From Methanosarcinales archaeon (GTDB lineage Archaea > Halobacteriota > Syntropharchaeia > Alkanophagales > Methanospirareceae), in NCBI GenBank assembly GCA_003661125.1, contig QMVO01000001.1, forward strand, positions 1 to 33,225: a DNA stretch of 33,225 bases. The letters run 5' to 3'. Positions within the stretch are counted from its first letter, which is position 1; each line of letters starts with the position of its first letter. Under the pieces are notes generated by a model, which ran no database searches, was not told where the DNA came from, and worked only from the letters and a program-made list of their open reading frames with translations. This document shows, piece by piece, positions 5,732-15,116 of the stretch. The position numbers and the translations under genes were made by a program.

Positions 5732-7090
5732 TTATTTTCTCACTCTCTTTTTGTGTTTTTTACTCTTTGCTTCCATAAACTGTTTTACAACTTCAGCTAT
5801 TTCATTATCGGACATTTTGTCTATAACCGATTGCCATAAGATTAGCGTTTCATAGCCGTGTTGTGAAAAGATAGCTTTTCTTCCGAATTCTGTCATTTTC
5901 CACGAGTTGTTTAATGTACCGTCATGAAAGACATCACCAAAGCATTCTATAAGTTGCATTCTCCCATTTATATTAACAAAATCCGGAATAAGCCCTCCTA
6001 TAGTTATACCACAATTACAACCACCGTTATATGCCCATTCGCCAGGAATATACTTTTGTAAAACTTTGTCTATGCGATATTCAAATTTGTTTGGCTTCGC
6101 TCTAAGGCCAGCAAACATCTTTTTTGCAACCTCGCTATTTCTCCATTGTTTTAGTGCGTTTTCAGACCTTTCTTGCTTCCCTCTTTCATCATTTGCCTGT
6201 TCTTTTATAGACTTTATGGGAATCTCAAACTTTTTTAAGCTTTTTAGAATAATTGTGCGACTACATCCAATCTCCTCTGCGATTTCTGTTATACGCTTTT
6301 GCTCAACGATATATCTTTGCCATAGAAAATCCCTATCATGCGCTTTTGGATACTTGAAGTTAGGATTGTTCTCTAGTTCCATGCTTCGGATAGGTATCCC
6401 TAAAGACTTTAAAACCCTACTTACACAGGTTGGGCTACATCCTACTATTGCAGCTATTTCTGTTTGGCTTAAACCTTCGGTGACATATTTTTGTATCATC
6501 CATTCCTTATTATACAGTTGATGATATTTTCGCTGTTTTTGATGATAAGAAGAAGTGTAATAGAAAAAGGTGCTCCGCCTCTTAATCCCCGCTTTTTCGA
6601 GTGCGTTACAAACTGCTACTGGGCTACAGCCTACAATTCTCGCAATGTCGCAAGAGTCGTGTTCCCTGTCTACATATTGCTCTTTTAGCCACTCGGCATC
6701 ATGTAGTAGTGGATATTTCGTAACCCTTTCACACCCTTTGCTTACCGCTTCCGACCTCGGTCGACGCGGAATATTTAATCTCCTCATAGCCTTACCAACA
6801 ACTTGGGGACAGCAACCTAACTCTTCTGCAATATTGAAAGTACTGAGTTCTTCCATCCAATATTTTCTAAAAAGCCAATCCCTATCTTGGAGTTCTGGAT
6901 ACTTAACGGGTGTTTTTATCTTTCCTGCTTCGGATAACGAACGCCTTGGGATATTCAACTTTTCCATCCAATCCAAAACGGTGCTGTATGAGCACCCTAC
7001 TTCTTTCGCTATCTCTACACTACTTAACTTTTCCACCCAATATTTCTTATATAACCACTCCTTATCCTCAAGCTGTGGGTATTTTGACAT
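5732..7090 (-). CDS. EDxHD-like homing endonuclease with five HTH repeats (452 aa)
   Basis: Residues 1-300 hold five copies of a roughly 60-residue unit: Y-P-x-L-x-D-x-E/D-W-L, then a helix, then I-A-x-E-x-G-C-S and L-x-I-P-x-R-S. Each unit looks like a helix-turn-helix, so the array should read a long DNA site. Residues about 320-440 form a Vsr-like nuclease: F-E-Y-R-I-D, then G-G-L-I-P-D-F, then LIECFGDVFHD, and R-K-A-I-F-S-Q-H-G-Y-E-T-L-I. The ordered E, D, x-H and D fit the EDxHD homing endonuclease family known from phages. The gene is free-standing. ATG 7090 lies in a repeat, GTGTGTGTAGATGT, that recurs upstream. Specific target unknown. Confidence 0.8.
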   Translation of the reverse strand: MSKYPQLEDKEWLYKKYWVEKLSSVEIAKEVGCSYSTVLDWMEKLNIPRRSLSEAGKIKTPVKYPELQDRDWLFRKYWMEELSTFNIAEELGCCPQVVGKAMRRLNIPRRPRSEAVSKGCERVTKYPLLHDAEWLKEQYVDREHDSCDIARIVGCSPVAVCNALEKAGIKRRSTFFYYTSSYHQKQRKYHQLYNKEWMIQKYVTEGLSQTEIAAIVGCSPTCVSRVLKSLGIPIRSMELENNPNFKYPKAHDRDFLWQRYIVEQKRITEIAEEIGCSRTIILKSLKKFEIPIKSIKEQANDERGKQERSENALKQWRNSEVAKKMFAGLRAKPNKFEYRIDKVLQKYIPGEWAYNGGCNCGITIGGLIPDFVNINGRMQLIECFGDVFHDGTLNNSWKMTEFGRKAIFSQHGYETLILWQSVIDKMSDNEIAEVVKQFMEAKSKKHKKRVRK

Positions 7091-7188
7091 CTACACACAC
7101 CACTAATAAGTTTATATTCATAGAATATAAATATTAAATTGGTATGGCGGTTGTGGATTTAAACATCTACACACACCCCGCCATACCA
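7087..7188 (-). promoter_or_regulatory. Hairpin leader with duplicated start-site sequence, upstream of homing endonuclease 2
   Basis: On the plus strand, ACATCTACACACACC occurs at 7087-7101, overlapping the endonuclease start codon, and identically at 7163-7177. The second copy lies in the loop of an 11-bp perfect inverted repeat, TGGTATGGCGG (7140-7150) with CCGCCATACCA (7178-7188). TATA-like sequences lie between the copies. The hairpin is also about 38 nt beyond the stop of the giant gene, so it may double as a terminator. The arrangement mirrors the leader at 1546-1653. Confidence 0.6.
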
Positions 7189-7225
7189 TAATTTTATCGA
7201 GAACAAGCTATTTTTATGATTGCTT

Positions 7226-10200
7226 TTAGTCTATAACCGTTATTGTTGCATCTCCGGGTACTGACTCGAATCTAACAGTCTTTGTTACCGCCGCTTTCTT
7301 CAAATACATTTTCACTATGAAGTTACGCGAATATAACCCATGTGCACCGGGTGTTGAAGGTGTGCTACCATAACATACCGCCCCTTGCGATAATGCATAT
7401 TCACACCTGATACCCGAATCAGACACAGAAATAATCATCTCTAATGTTTCGTATCCACTGGCAACGGCTTTTATATAATGCCTGCCGAACGGTATGAGCC
7501 CGCCTGTTGCTATCTCCTTATATGTAGCGTTTGGTATATCATACGGTTTGTAATAGAACTTTGCGTTGATATTGTAGCCATCAGAGCCTGAATATGCTGA
7601 TAAATATATATATGTAGCTCTACATACTTTAGCAACTGTTGTTTCGTTTGCTTTTACATCCACATGGAACTTACATGGCGAGAAGCACTTGTCGAGTATA
7701 TTCACATAACAATAATCGTACTCTCCTTCCTTGCCCGCTATCTCTACCGTATGTGTACCTGCGGGCAATTTAGCCGTTACTGCATACCCACCGCCCTTAT
7801 CAGCCCCATCAATAAAGAAAGCAGCAACATTGCGAGGCGTAGTAAATGTAATAGTGTCGTATGTCGCTACCGTTAACTCTCCTTCTGGTGGTTTGGGTGT
7901 ACTTACCGTGATTTTCTGTGTTGTAGTCCCACAATTAGGCGGAGTTGCATCGTTACATGCTTCCAAGCGAATGCCCCACACGCCAACCTTATCAAAAGTT
8001 ATAGTTATTGTTTTACCAGTCTTCGTGGTTACAGCCCCGTCCGGGTCTGTAATTGTCCATGTCCACGACACGATTTTGTATGGCGCTTCAGTATGTGCCA
8101 TGCCTGTTAGTGTTACAGTCTCGCCTACACTAACAGTAGTAGGACCAATAATCTTTACATGATCTACACCCGGTGGCGCACCAGGACATGCGGGGAATGT
8201 GTCTCTACCAGTATCTGAACCAGCATAATATTCATAGATCATGTCAGCATCGTCACGCGTTACTTTACCGTCACCATTAACATCAGCTCGTTCCTTGAAT
8301 TCTGATTCTGATAAACCACCTACTTTATCTTTAATCGCATTCCAGCCGAGTTCTACATAATCCATAACGAGTTTTGCATCTTCGTCTGTGACATAATTAT
8401 TGGGGTCGTTGTTCACATTGCCATAGTTACTGCATGGTGATTCTCTGTATTCATACGCCCTTGATACAGTAACTGTCCTGTGCTCATCAATAGTTCCAGC
8501 ACAGATTTTGAGATGTATCTCGTAACTGCCTGCCTCAGTAAATGTGTGTGTAACTACCCGTCCAGTCTTCTTAACATCGTGCGGGAATGTCCATTCCCAA
8601 TCAGTTATTTCAGAATCAGCACAGCCTTTTGCATGCCCTTCAAAAGTTGTAGGAGTACCTACTCGTACGCTTTCACGCGCTCCTGAATAATAACTGAACC
8701 ATGCTCCCGTTGCTGGGCATACATACGCTTTAGGATTCCAGACGATAAGTTTTTCTTCTTTCGCTCTCTTCTCAGCATTTAAGAATTCTTTAGTATCTAC
8801 ATACTTGTTGCTATGGTAAAAGAAAACTTCACCTACACCGTTTCTTACTGCTTCTAAACATATATTTCTCGTTCCGTAGTAAATCGTTCCTAAGATTCTA
8901 TAATATTTGTCTAGCTGATCTAGTGGATCAACATATACTTTTACATCTGCACCGTCGATTGTACTAAACAGCCACATAGTAGCCTCGTCGTAAGCCCATT
9001 TAGTCACATCACGACAAGTTTCTGTGTTTGGAGCGTTCTCAACCTCTATCCTGCACGATACATAATGCCCCGCTATTGCGCCTTTATCTGGAGCGTTATA
9101 TCCAGTAAGTCGTATTGTAGCATATACAGGTATTCCCGGCTCCATATCAGGAGCTTTTTTAAGCCCTTCGAGAAACTTTTGGTATGTATCCCATCTCTTT
9201 TTTAACTCTTCTTGGGTCAAGCCAGTATGTATTGTATCACCGTCTATCACATCACATACATGTGTATAGAATTCACATTCATCTTCTTTCAGATGCGGTG
9301 GAACTTTATAAACTCGCGCAGCCAACATTTTGCGGCTTCTATCATGGAATTCTAAGCATGACATCGCAAATTTCCAGTATATCCCATAAAATGCTCTCCC
9401 AAACAGTGAGTTTACCCACGCTTTTGTGTCTTTTATCCACTCGGAATAAGCAAGCAGTTCCTGTTCTGCTGGTTGCCACTGCTCATCCTTTATGTAACCC
9501 TGAATCATAATTGGCCAGTTTTGAGGTAATTCTTCGATCAAAGCCCATGCGTGTGTCATCCCCCAACCAATATAAAGACCAATTGCCGATAATGCCAATG
9601 GACCAGCAATCCAAGGTTTTTTTAGATATGTCGCTGCATCTCTTATGAGTTCTTTTGCATACGATGAGAATTTTTGATCTACAAGCATAGCCGCTTTTGC
9701 ACGGCTAATACCAAAATCTTTGCTGACACAGTCAATAGCTTTATCTCGCACGCCGGGATAGAATCCAGATTTTTTGAAATCGTCTGCAAGCATATCCATC
9801 TCTGCAATGATTCTCGTTGGTCGTGTTCTTTCACTTCCAGCTCTTTTACCCCATTCATCAAACTGGTCGATAAGCGAACTTGCAAGTTGGTTCCATCCGC
9901 CTCTGAACGAACCTCTAGGTATTGGTGTATCTGTTTCGATACAAATCGAGCGCACTATGTTCATTAAGGCAGTATCTAAATCAAACCCTACATTGTTTCT
10001 TATTGCATCTAATTCTTCGTCTGTGATAGTTCTGAACCTATAAGCAAGTTTTGCCTCTGCTGGTCCTACTATCTCTCCCGTGTCCGTTACTTTACCGCCC
10101 AGCTTAGCAAAATAACGAGCAAATTCTTCGTCTGATAGCTTACGGACAGTTTTAAACATAACTTCAGGATTGTAGTATGAGAGGAATCGAATTGCTAATC

Positions 10201-13200
10201 TACCAGGATCAGATACCGCTTCTGCTCTTATAGCATTTCTTATCGTATTTATCATTAAGTTTTCTAGCGAATCATCCGTCTTCGTAAAGTGATACCACTG
10301 TATATGATTCTCTGCAACACGCGCTATTTCCTCTATCTCTTCACGGTTCGCACCTGTAGCGACGAAAATCTCATTCCATCTCTTCTCAGTGTAATGTTTA
10401 CTTAAATGTTCCTTCACATCATTGAAGAACTGTAAACGAACGCTTGGTTCTACATCTATTTCTGGAAGTTCGTTCAGTTCTGTTATTACACGATCCCAAT
10501 CTTTGGCACGCAAGGCTTGATTTATCCGTCTCAACCGTGTTTCGTCCGTGTGTGCTAACGCTTTCCAAAGTTGCGGAAATAGTGGATGTTTTGGACTGGT
10601 AATACCTTGCGCGTATAAGACTTTAGTAAGTTCAGGCAAATCAAGCTCTTCTTCTCCTCTGACAAGCTTGTTTAACGAATTAATAGCTGAGAACTTGCAA
10701 TGCCATGCCGATGGGCTACACAAAGCATCTGCGGCTTTTATGAACACCGTTATATTTTTTGCTCTATCACCATACCGCAATGTGTAGATATACGCAGGAT
10801 ATGCCTCGTCTAAGAGCTTAGCGTATTCGTCGGGGAATAAAGAAAGTTCCTCTAATGCTTCGCGATACGATTGATGTGAAAGAGACTCCTCGATCATATT
10901 CTCTAACCTTTCGAGATCGATATAAGCTAAAGTATCGTCTATCTCATCGGCATAGTCTGATACATCACGAGCACTGATCCTAATTATAGCAGCATCATCA
11001 AGCATTACCGATGCTTCTGCAAGTTCACCTTTTACTAAGTGCTTAATATACTTCTCTTTCTCCTCTGGCCGTGCTACTCTCCAGAAATGCCAGAACCTAT
11101 CTTCAGAGAACGCTTCAAAGACTGCTTTTCTAATGGCTTCTTTTGAATATGCAGCAGCTTCACTGAGGAGAAGACCCGTTTTTGAGAATTTGCCGAGTTT
11201 ATTAGCTTTATTAAATGCTGTCAATACCAATGCATAATCGTGCATAGCAGGTGTCATAGGTGTCCCATCAAGAGATTTACCGTGCTTTACAATCTCAAAA
11301 GATTCAAAAAAGTGATATTTAGGTTTTGCCCTACGCGCAAGCTTGAATGCACCATCCCAATTGTCATTTAACAATTTAGCCAATCTCTCTCCAGAACCGC
11401 GTACAAGGTCATCATCTCCTATATATGCAAGTAATTCACCAGCAGCTTCTCGCACATTGTCCCTAATATCCGCAACTACCTTCGCATAATCTGGGTGTGC
11501 AGGATCAATATTATCGATTTGCTTTTCAAGCTCGTCCAGCCACTGGTTAAACTTACTAATCGCTTCCGAATCTTTTATTGCAGGATTATTGAGAATGTCT
11601 TCTCCTAATCCTCTAGCTTTTTCTATGTCGCCATCAGCGATAGCCTTAATCCATAAATTCAATCTCGCCTCGTCACCATATACCAGTGTTCTATAAAATC
11701 TTTGTGGATCCTCTTCTATGAAATTCCTAACAGCAGCAACATCATCGCCATATTTACTGCCTTTCCTTATGACTTTACCCAGATACTTTGTTATATTGCC
11801 ACCCGGCACCATTGGCAGTAGCGAGCATACCACAACTATCGGAAACATAGCGAGGTCAAACGCATCGGGATGATACTCCGCACCATATATGTCCTTGCCC
11901 CTAAAAACACCTGAAATCACATTTGCACAATATACCGGGTCCAGCATATCTCCCCAGAACCGGCGGCATTCATCTGAATCTTTTGGTATGCCTACGAGCT
12001 CGCAAGCCTCACCAAAGACACCATAGCGAGAGTAGAGATATATTTCCTTCGTGCCCTCGAACTTACCACACCAAACAGGACCGGTAGGTAAATATCCTTT
12101 CGATACGCTAGGTCCTATGCCATATGTCTCGCCTTCTACCAGTCCATCGGCTTTAGTAAATACAGCCTTACCATCAGGATAGCTATCTGGTGATTTAAAG
12201 ATAGGCACGGCATCCGGTGTAGATAAAAAGCATCGTGCCCAGCCATACGCCTTTTTACAAAGAATTTGATCTCCTGTTTTAAATCCTCTAGTGTGTACAA
12301 TAAACTTATCCTCCTCTGTAATAAACCTGAGCGTGAACTCAAATTCATAAGTACCTTCGCCGTTCTCACCTTGGCGACGTGTTGTCACAGGCTTTGTCCA
12401 GTCCTCATGCATCTCTTCATTCAAATAGCCCGGCTTACCCGCTATGAATCCATATCTACAAGCAGCCCCGGGTAGTGATGGTAAGCCTATACTAAGAACA
12501 CCGTTATCGTCTGTCTTCAGGAGATTACCATAGCCGTTCCAGCTCTCGGTGGTGCATATACCTTGGTGCACCGTTATATCAGAGCACGGAACTTCCTGCC
12601 ATGTACCTTCAAAAATCTCTTTCGTGACACTTACATACGCGTGTTTTATACCATGACCTTTCTCGTCCTTTACGGTTATCCGTATTTCGTACGGTCTTCG
12701 TGTTTCTGTCTTGAAATCGAGCTCGTCATCTGATGGACAACCCTGTATTATCTGCCCGTCTTTGATATGGAAACTATAATCCTTGCCATATTCCATATCA
12801 ACATCGCAGCTTAAGAAGATTGTTTCGAGCTCGTCCTTGTTTAATGTTGTAGTACTGGTTTCGATACCGACTGTATTTCCAGAGCTACAGCCTGTACCTT
12901 TACGCAGCCACAGACAGCGACGGTACGATGGTAATCCACCCGTGTTCTTTACTATTAGCTTGAATAGTGGACGTTTACAATCCCCTAAATCTATTGTGCT
13001 GTTCTCTTTTAAGCCCCAGAAAGTTATACCGTTATCAATACTGTAAAAAGCCTCTACAATCTCTAACTTAGCTGGGGGTATCTTTTTTAATTTCAAGATT
13101 AGAGCCCATCCATAACAAGCGGTAAAAAGTTTACAACTCTCGCTGCCATAGGATTCGTAGCCTTCCTTTGATGCACATGCTGTGTATACTGTCCCTTTAT

Positions 13201-14269
13201 CAAGATTGCATAAATCACACTCACCATTTGCATCCGTCCCGTAGCCGCTACCGTCAGGCTTCTCGCATTGAATAGAGTAGGTGCCCATATCAATTGCTAC
13301 TGTGGCACCTTTTATGGGCTTACCCGAAGGTTCAATCACCTTAACGCGCTGTTTGCATGTGGTACTTCTAAGTTTCAGTGTTTTAAGGGATGTACAAGCA
13401 ACAAATTCTGTGCTGGAGTCTGAAATCACTTCATAACCTGAAGGTGCTGACGCTTCTGCTACACACCAAACTCCTTCTTCAATATCCTTTACTGTACATT
13501 CGCCATTAGAATCAGTTGTGCATCTACCAAGCTCTTTTGCAGTGCCTTTCTCTCTTACTATAACAACAGATTGGGAGACACGGGCACCCGTATCTTCCTC
13601 AATAACCCTAAAGGATTGGTTGCATGTAGACTTAGCCGATACTGTTATATACTCAGTTCTAGAACAGTCAGTATCATACAGACTAACCTGCCATGTGCCT
13701 GTAGTAGCATCATCAGGGATTGTATAAACCTTACCGCCAGTGCCGGACACAGTCCACGACTTGCCAGGTATCCCACTGGGATACGCACCGATATATAAAG
13801 TGCTATTTGGTGGTGCATTTTTGTAGCTTATCGCTACCGTATCGCCTTGGTAATATTCATCCTCGTCTGTCGAAACGGAGCAGGGCTTAGTTGTTTTTAC
13901 TTTCAAGTGTATAGTGCCAGCCGAATCATGATAATAGCATGTTCCACCTTCATACGAACCGCACTCTATCACCGCATCTTTGTCTGATGAGGGCATGCTG
14001 AAGGTACAATCAGGCATTTTCTCTTCCCATGCGCCTGCACTTATATACTTCTTTTTCCAGCAACGAATTTGTCCGCCCCACTTAATATAGTAGCAAGCCG
14101 TGCCTGCGGTGTTATTTGTGTTATTAACAAATGCTCTTGCGGTAAGTGTTGCCCCTGCTGGCGCTATGAGCGTATCGCCAGGATGGTATATCTTGTTATT
14201 GTACCATATATATGCACTATAAAATTCGTATGCTGGTCCTAGTGTTCGCCCTTTCGGTTTCCTCGCCAT
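7226..14269 (-). CDS. Giant modular protein with staphylococcal-nuclease, PKD, dockerin and PEGA domains (2347 aa)
   Basis: Approximate order: Ig/transthyretin-like and Cna-B-like beta domains (30-400); a CARDB-like module ending C-P-S-D-D-E-L-D-F (400-520), shared with the 763-aa protein at 26853; more beta domains (525-770); a hydrophobic stretch near 805-820; a long helical region (820-1555); a membrane-like helix near 1555-1580; a staphylococcal-nuclease domain (1668-1845) with VIDGDT, I-R-L and D-K-Y-Y-R-I-L-G; PKD (1856-1935); dockerin-like EF-hand pair (1950-2016); PKD (2035-2120); two PEGA-type units (2130-2325). It ends within a further PEGA start. Many cysteines but no signal peptide, which suits a virion protein better than a secreted one. 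It follows the methyltransferase gene by 12 nt. Confidence 0.85.
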   Translation of the reverse strand: MARKPKGRTLGPAYEFYSAYIWYNNKIYHPGDTLIAPAGATLTARAFVNNTNNTAGTACYYIKWGGQIRCWKKKYISAGAWEEKMPDCTFSMPSSDKDAVIECGSYEGGTCYYHDSAGTIHLKVKTTKPCSVSTDEDEYYQGDTVAISYKNAPPNSTLYIGAYPSGIPGKSWTVSGTGGKVYTIPDDATTGTWQVSLYDTDCSRTEYITVSAKSTCNQSFRVIEEDTGARVSQSVVIVREKGTAKELGRCTTDSNGECTVKDIEEGVWCVAEASAPSGYEVISDSSTEFVACTSLKTLKLRSTTCKQRVKVIEPSGKPIKGATVAIDMGTYSIQCEKPDGSGYGTDANGECDLCNLDKGTVYTACASKEGYESYGSESCKLFTACYGWALILKLKKIPPAKLEIVEAFYSIDNGITFWGLKENSTIDLGDCKRPLFKLIVKNTGGLPSYRRCLWLRKGTGCSSGNTVGIETSTTTLNKDELETIFLSCDVDMEYGKDYSFHIKDGQIIQGCPSDDELDFKTETRRPYEIRITVKDEKGHGIKHAYVSVTKEIFEGTWQEVPCSDITVHQGICTTESWNGYGNLLKTDDNGVLSIGLPSLPGAACRYGFIAGKPGYLNEEMHEDWTKPVTTRRQGENGEGTYEFEFTLRFITEEDKFIVHTRGFKTGDQILCKKAYGWARCFLSTPDAVPIFKSPDSYPDGKAVFTKADGLVEGETYGIGPSVSKGYLPTGPVWCGKFEGTKEIYLYSRYGVFGEACELVGIPKDSDECRRFWGDMLDPVYCANVISGVFRGKDIYGAEYHPDAFDLAMFPIVVVCSLLPMVPGGNITKYLGKVIRKGSKYGDDVAAVRNFIEEDPQRFYRTLVYGDEARLNLWIKAIADGDIEKARGLGEDILNNPAIKDSEAISKFNQWLDELEKQIDNIDPAHPDYAKVVADIRDNVREAAGELLAYIGDDDLVRGSGERLAKLLNDNWDGAFKLARRAKPKYHFFESFEIVKHGKSLDGTPMTPAMHDYALVLTAFNKANKLGKFSKTGLLLSEAAAYSKEAIRKAVFEAFSEDRFWHFWRVARPEEKEKYIKHLVKGELAEASVMLDDAAIIRISARDVSDYADEIDDTLAYIDLERLENMIEESLSHQSYREALEELSLFPDEYAKLLDEAYPAYIYTLRYGDRAKNITVFIKAADALCSPSAWHCKFSAINSLNKLVRGEEELDLPELTKVLYAQGITSPKHPLFPQLWKALAHTDETRLRRINQALRAKDWDRVITELNELPEIDVEPSVRLQFFNDVKEHLSKHYTEKRWNEIFVATGANREEIEEIARVAENHIQWYHFTKTDDSLENLMINTIRNAIRAEAVSDPGRLAIRFLSYYNPEVMFKTVRKLSDEEFARYFAKLGGKVTDTGEIVGPAEAKLAYRFRTITDEELDAIRNNVGFDLDTALMNIVRSICIETDTPIPRGSFRGGWNQLASSLIDQFDEWGKRAGSERTRPTRIIAEMDMLADDFKKSGFYPGVRDKAIDCVSKDFGISRAKAAMLVDQKFSSYAKELIRDAATYLKKPWIAGPLALSAIGLYIGWGMTHAWALIEELPQNWPIMIQGYIKDEQWQPAEQELLAYSEWIKDTKAWVNSLFGRAFYGIYWKFAMSCLEFHDRSRKMLAARVYKVPPHLKEDECEFYTHVCDVIDGDTIHTGLTQEELKKRWDTYQKFLEGLKKAPDMEPGIPVYATIRLTGYNAPDKGAIAGHYVSCRIEVENAPNTETCRDVTKWAYDEATMWLFSTIDGADVKVYVDPLDQLDKYYRILGTIYYGTRNICLEAVRNGVGEVFFYHSNKYVDTKEFLNAEKRAKEEKLIVWNPKAYVCPATGAWFSYYSGARESVRVGTPTTFEGHAKGCADSEITDWEWTFPHDVKKTGRVVTHTFTEAGSYEIHLKICAGTIDEHRTVTVSRAYEYRESPCSNYGNVNNDPNNYVTDEDAKLVMDYVELGWNAIKDKVGGLSESEFKERADVNGDGKVTRDDADMIYEYYAGSDTGRDTFPACPGAPPGVDHVKIIGPTTVSVGETVTLTGMAHTEAPYKIVSWTWTITDPDGAVTTKTGKTITITFDKVGVWGIRLEACNDATPPNCGTTTQKITVSTPKPPEGELTVATYDTITFTTPRNVAAFFIDGADKGGGYAVTAKLPAGTHTVEIAGKEGEYDYCYVNILDKCFSPCKFHVDVKANETTVAKVCRATYIYLSAYSGSDGYNINAKFYYKPYDIPNATYKEIATGGLIPFGRHYIKAVASGYETLEMIISVSDSGIRCEYALSQGAVCYGSTPSTPGAHGLYSRNFIVKMYLKKAAVTKTVRFESVPGDATITVID

Positions 14270-14281
14270 TATCTTTAACTA

Positions 14282-15109
14282 TTAAAAGTGATAAAAATAA
14301 ATATTGTTCCATTCAAAATCAGGTGTCCAGCTCTCAAAGGTAAAGTGCCTACTAATAACTCGTGCGTTACGCTTAAGATTTTCCTCTAATAAGGGTTTTA
14401 TTACTTGGTTTACACTCTGAAGAAGATAGACATAAACACAATCTGCCTTCGCTATATCCTGAGCCGCATTCATGAAGCTTTCCTCTTTAATTGTTACAGG
14501 CAAACCTTTCGTGTTCTCTCTCGCCTGTTCTGCACGCTCATGATTGAGTTCATAGCCTATGCACTTCGCACCGAACTCGCTTGCTGCTATCTTCAAGTTC
14601 CTGCCATCGCCACACCCCAGCTCCACAAAAATCTCGCCCGGTTTTAGGTTCGCTTTTTGCAGTGCTATTCTTATCTCCTCTTCAGGTGTTGGCACATACA
14701 CTACACACTCGCTATCTTGGCACTCACCTGACCACATCACATGATAGTGGCAGTGAGTAATGCCTGCAGGAAATTGCAATGTGATTGTTGTCGGTACGCC
14801 ATTCAAATTGCCTGAATAAACAAGCTTTGTCGGGTATTTCATGAATGCGAATAGATCAAAAGGTGCGTGTAGTTTATCTTGTAATAGCCATTCAAACTCC
14901 GCTGTGTAGTTGCTATCGGTTTTTGTGATATGGTCTGTGACAATCTCTTCGCTGTGTGTCGCACTATCATAATATCTAAGTGTCGTACCCTCGGCAGTTA
15001 CAGTAATAGTGCGTGCCGTACCACTTTGTGTATCTTCTGCTTTATGCTCTTGCTCTCCTGCTTTCTCCCGTTTTTCGCGTAAAATGCGTGAAATTAAGTT
15101 ATCCCCCAT
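14282..15109 (-). CDS. Class I SAM-dependent methyltransferase, archaeal lysine-methyltransferase-like (275 aa)
   Basis: Residues 140-275 carry the pattern of small archaeal/bacterial protein methyltransferases: V-Y-V-P-T-P-x-E-E at 138-145, SAM motif I FVELGCGDGR at 161-170, an acidic residue closing the next strand (CIGYELN), then ADCVYVYLLQSVNQ and the end signature ARVISRHFTFESW with P-D. Sulfolobus aKMT has this layout. Residues 1-135 are an extra N-terminal region with beta-type stretches and no recognised family. The substrate is unknown; co-transcription with the giant gene makes lysine methylation of that protein, or of another virion protein, a reasonable guess. The start is 7 nt after the caspase-like gene. 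Confidence 0.8.
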   Translation of the reverse strand: MGDNLISRILREKREKAGEQEHKAEDTQSGTARTITVTAEGTTLRYYDSATHSEEIVTDHITKTDSNYTAEFEWLLQDKLHAPFDLFAFMKYPTKLVYSGNLNGVPTTITLQFPAGITHCHYHVMWSGECQDSECVVYVPTPEEEIRIALQKANLKPGEIFVELGCGDGRNLKIAASEFGAKCIGYELNHERAEQARENTKGLPVTIKEESFMNAAQDIAKADCVYVYLLQSVNQVIKPLLEENLKRNARVISRHFTFESWTPDFEWNNIYFYHF

Positions 15110-15116
15110 CTTAAAG

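Noticed and set aside
7140..7188. Simple terminator of the giant gene as the only explanation of the hairpin
   Set aside because: The matching structure at 1546-1594 does not follow a gene on its strand, and neither has a T-tract directly after the stem.
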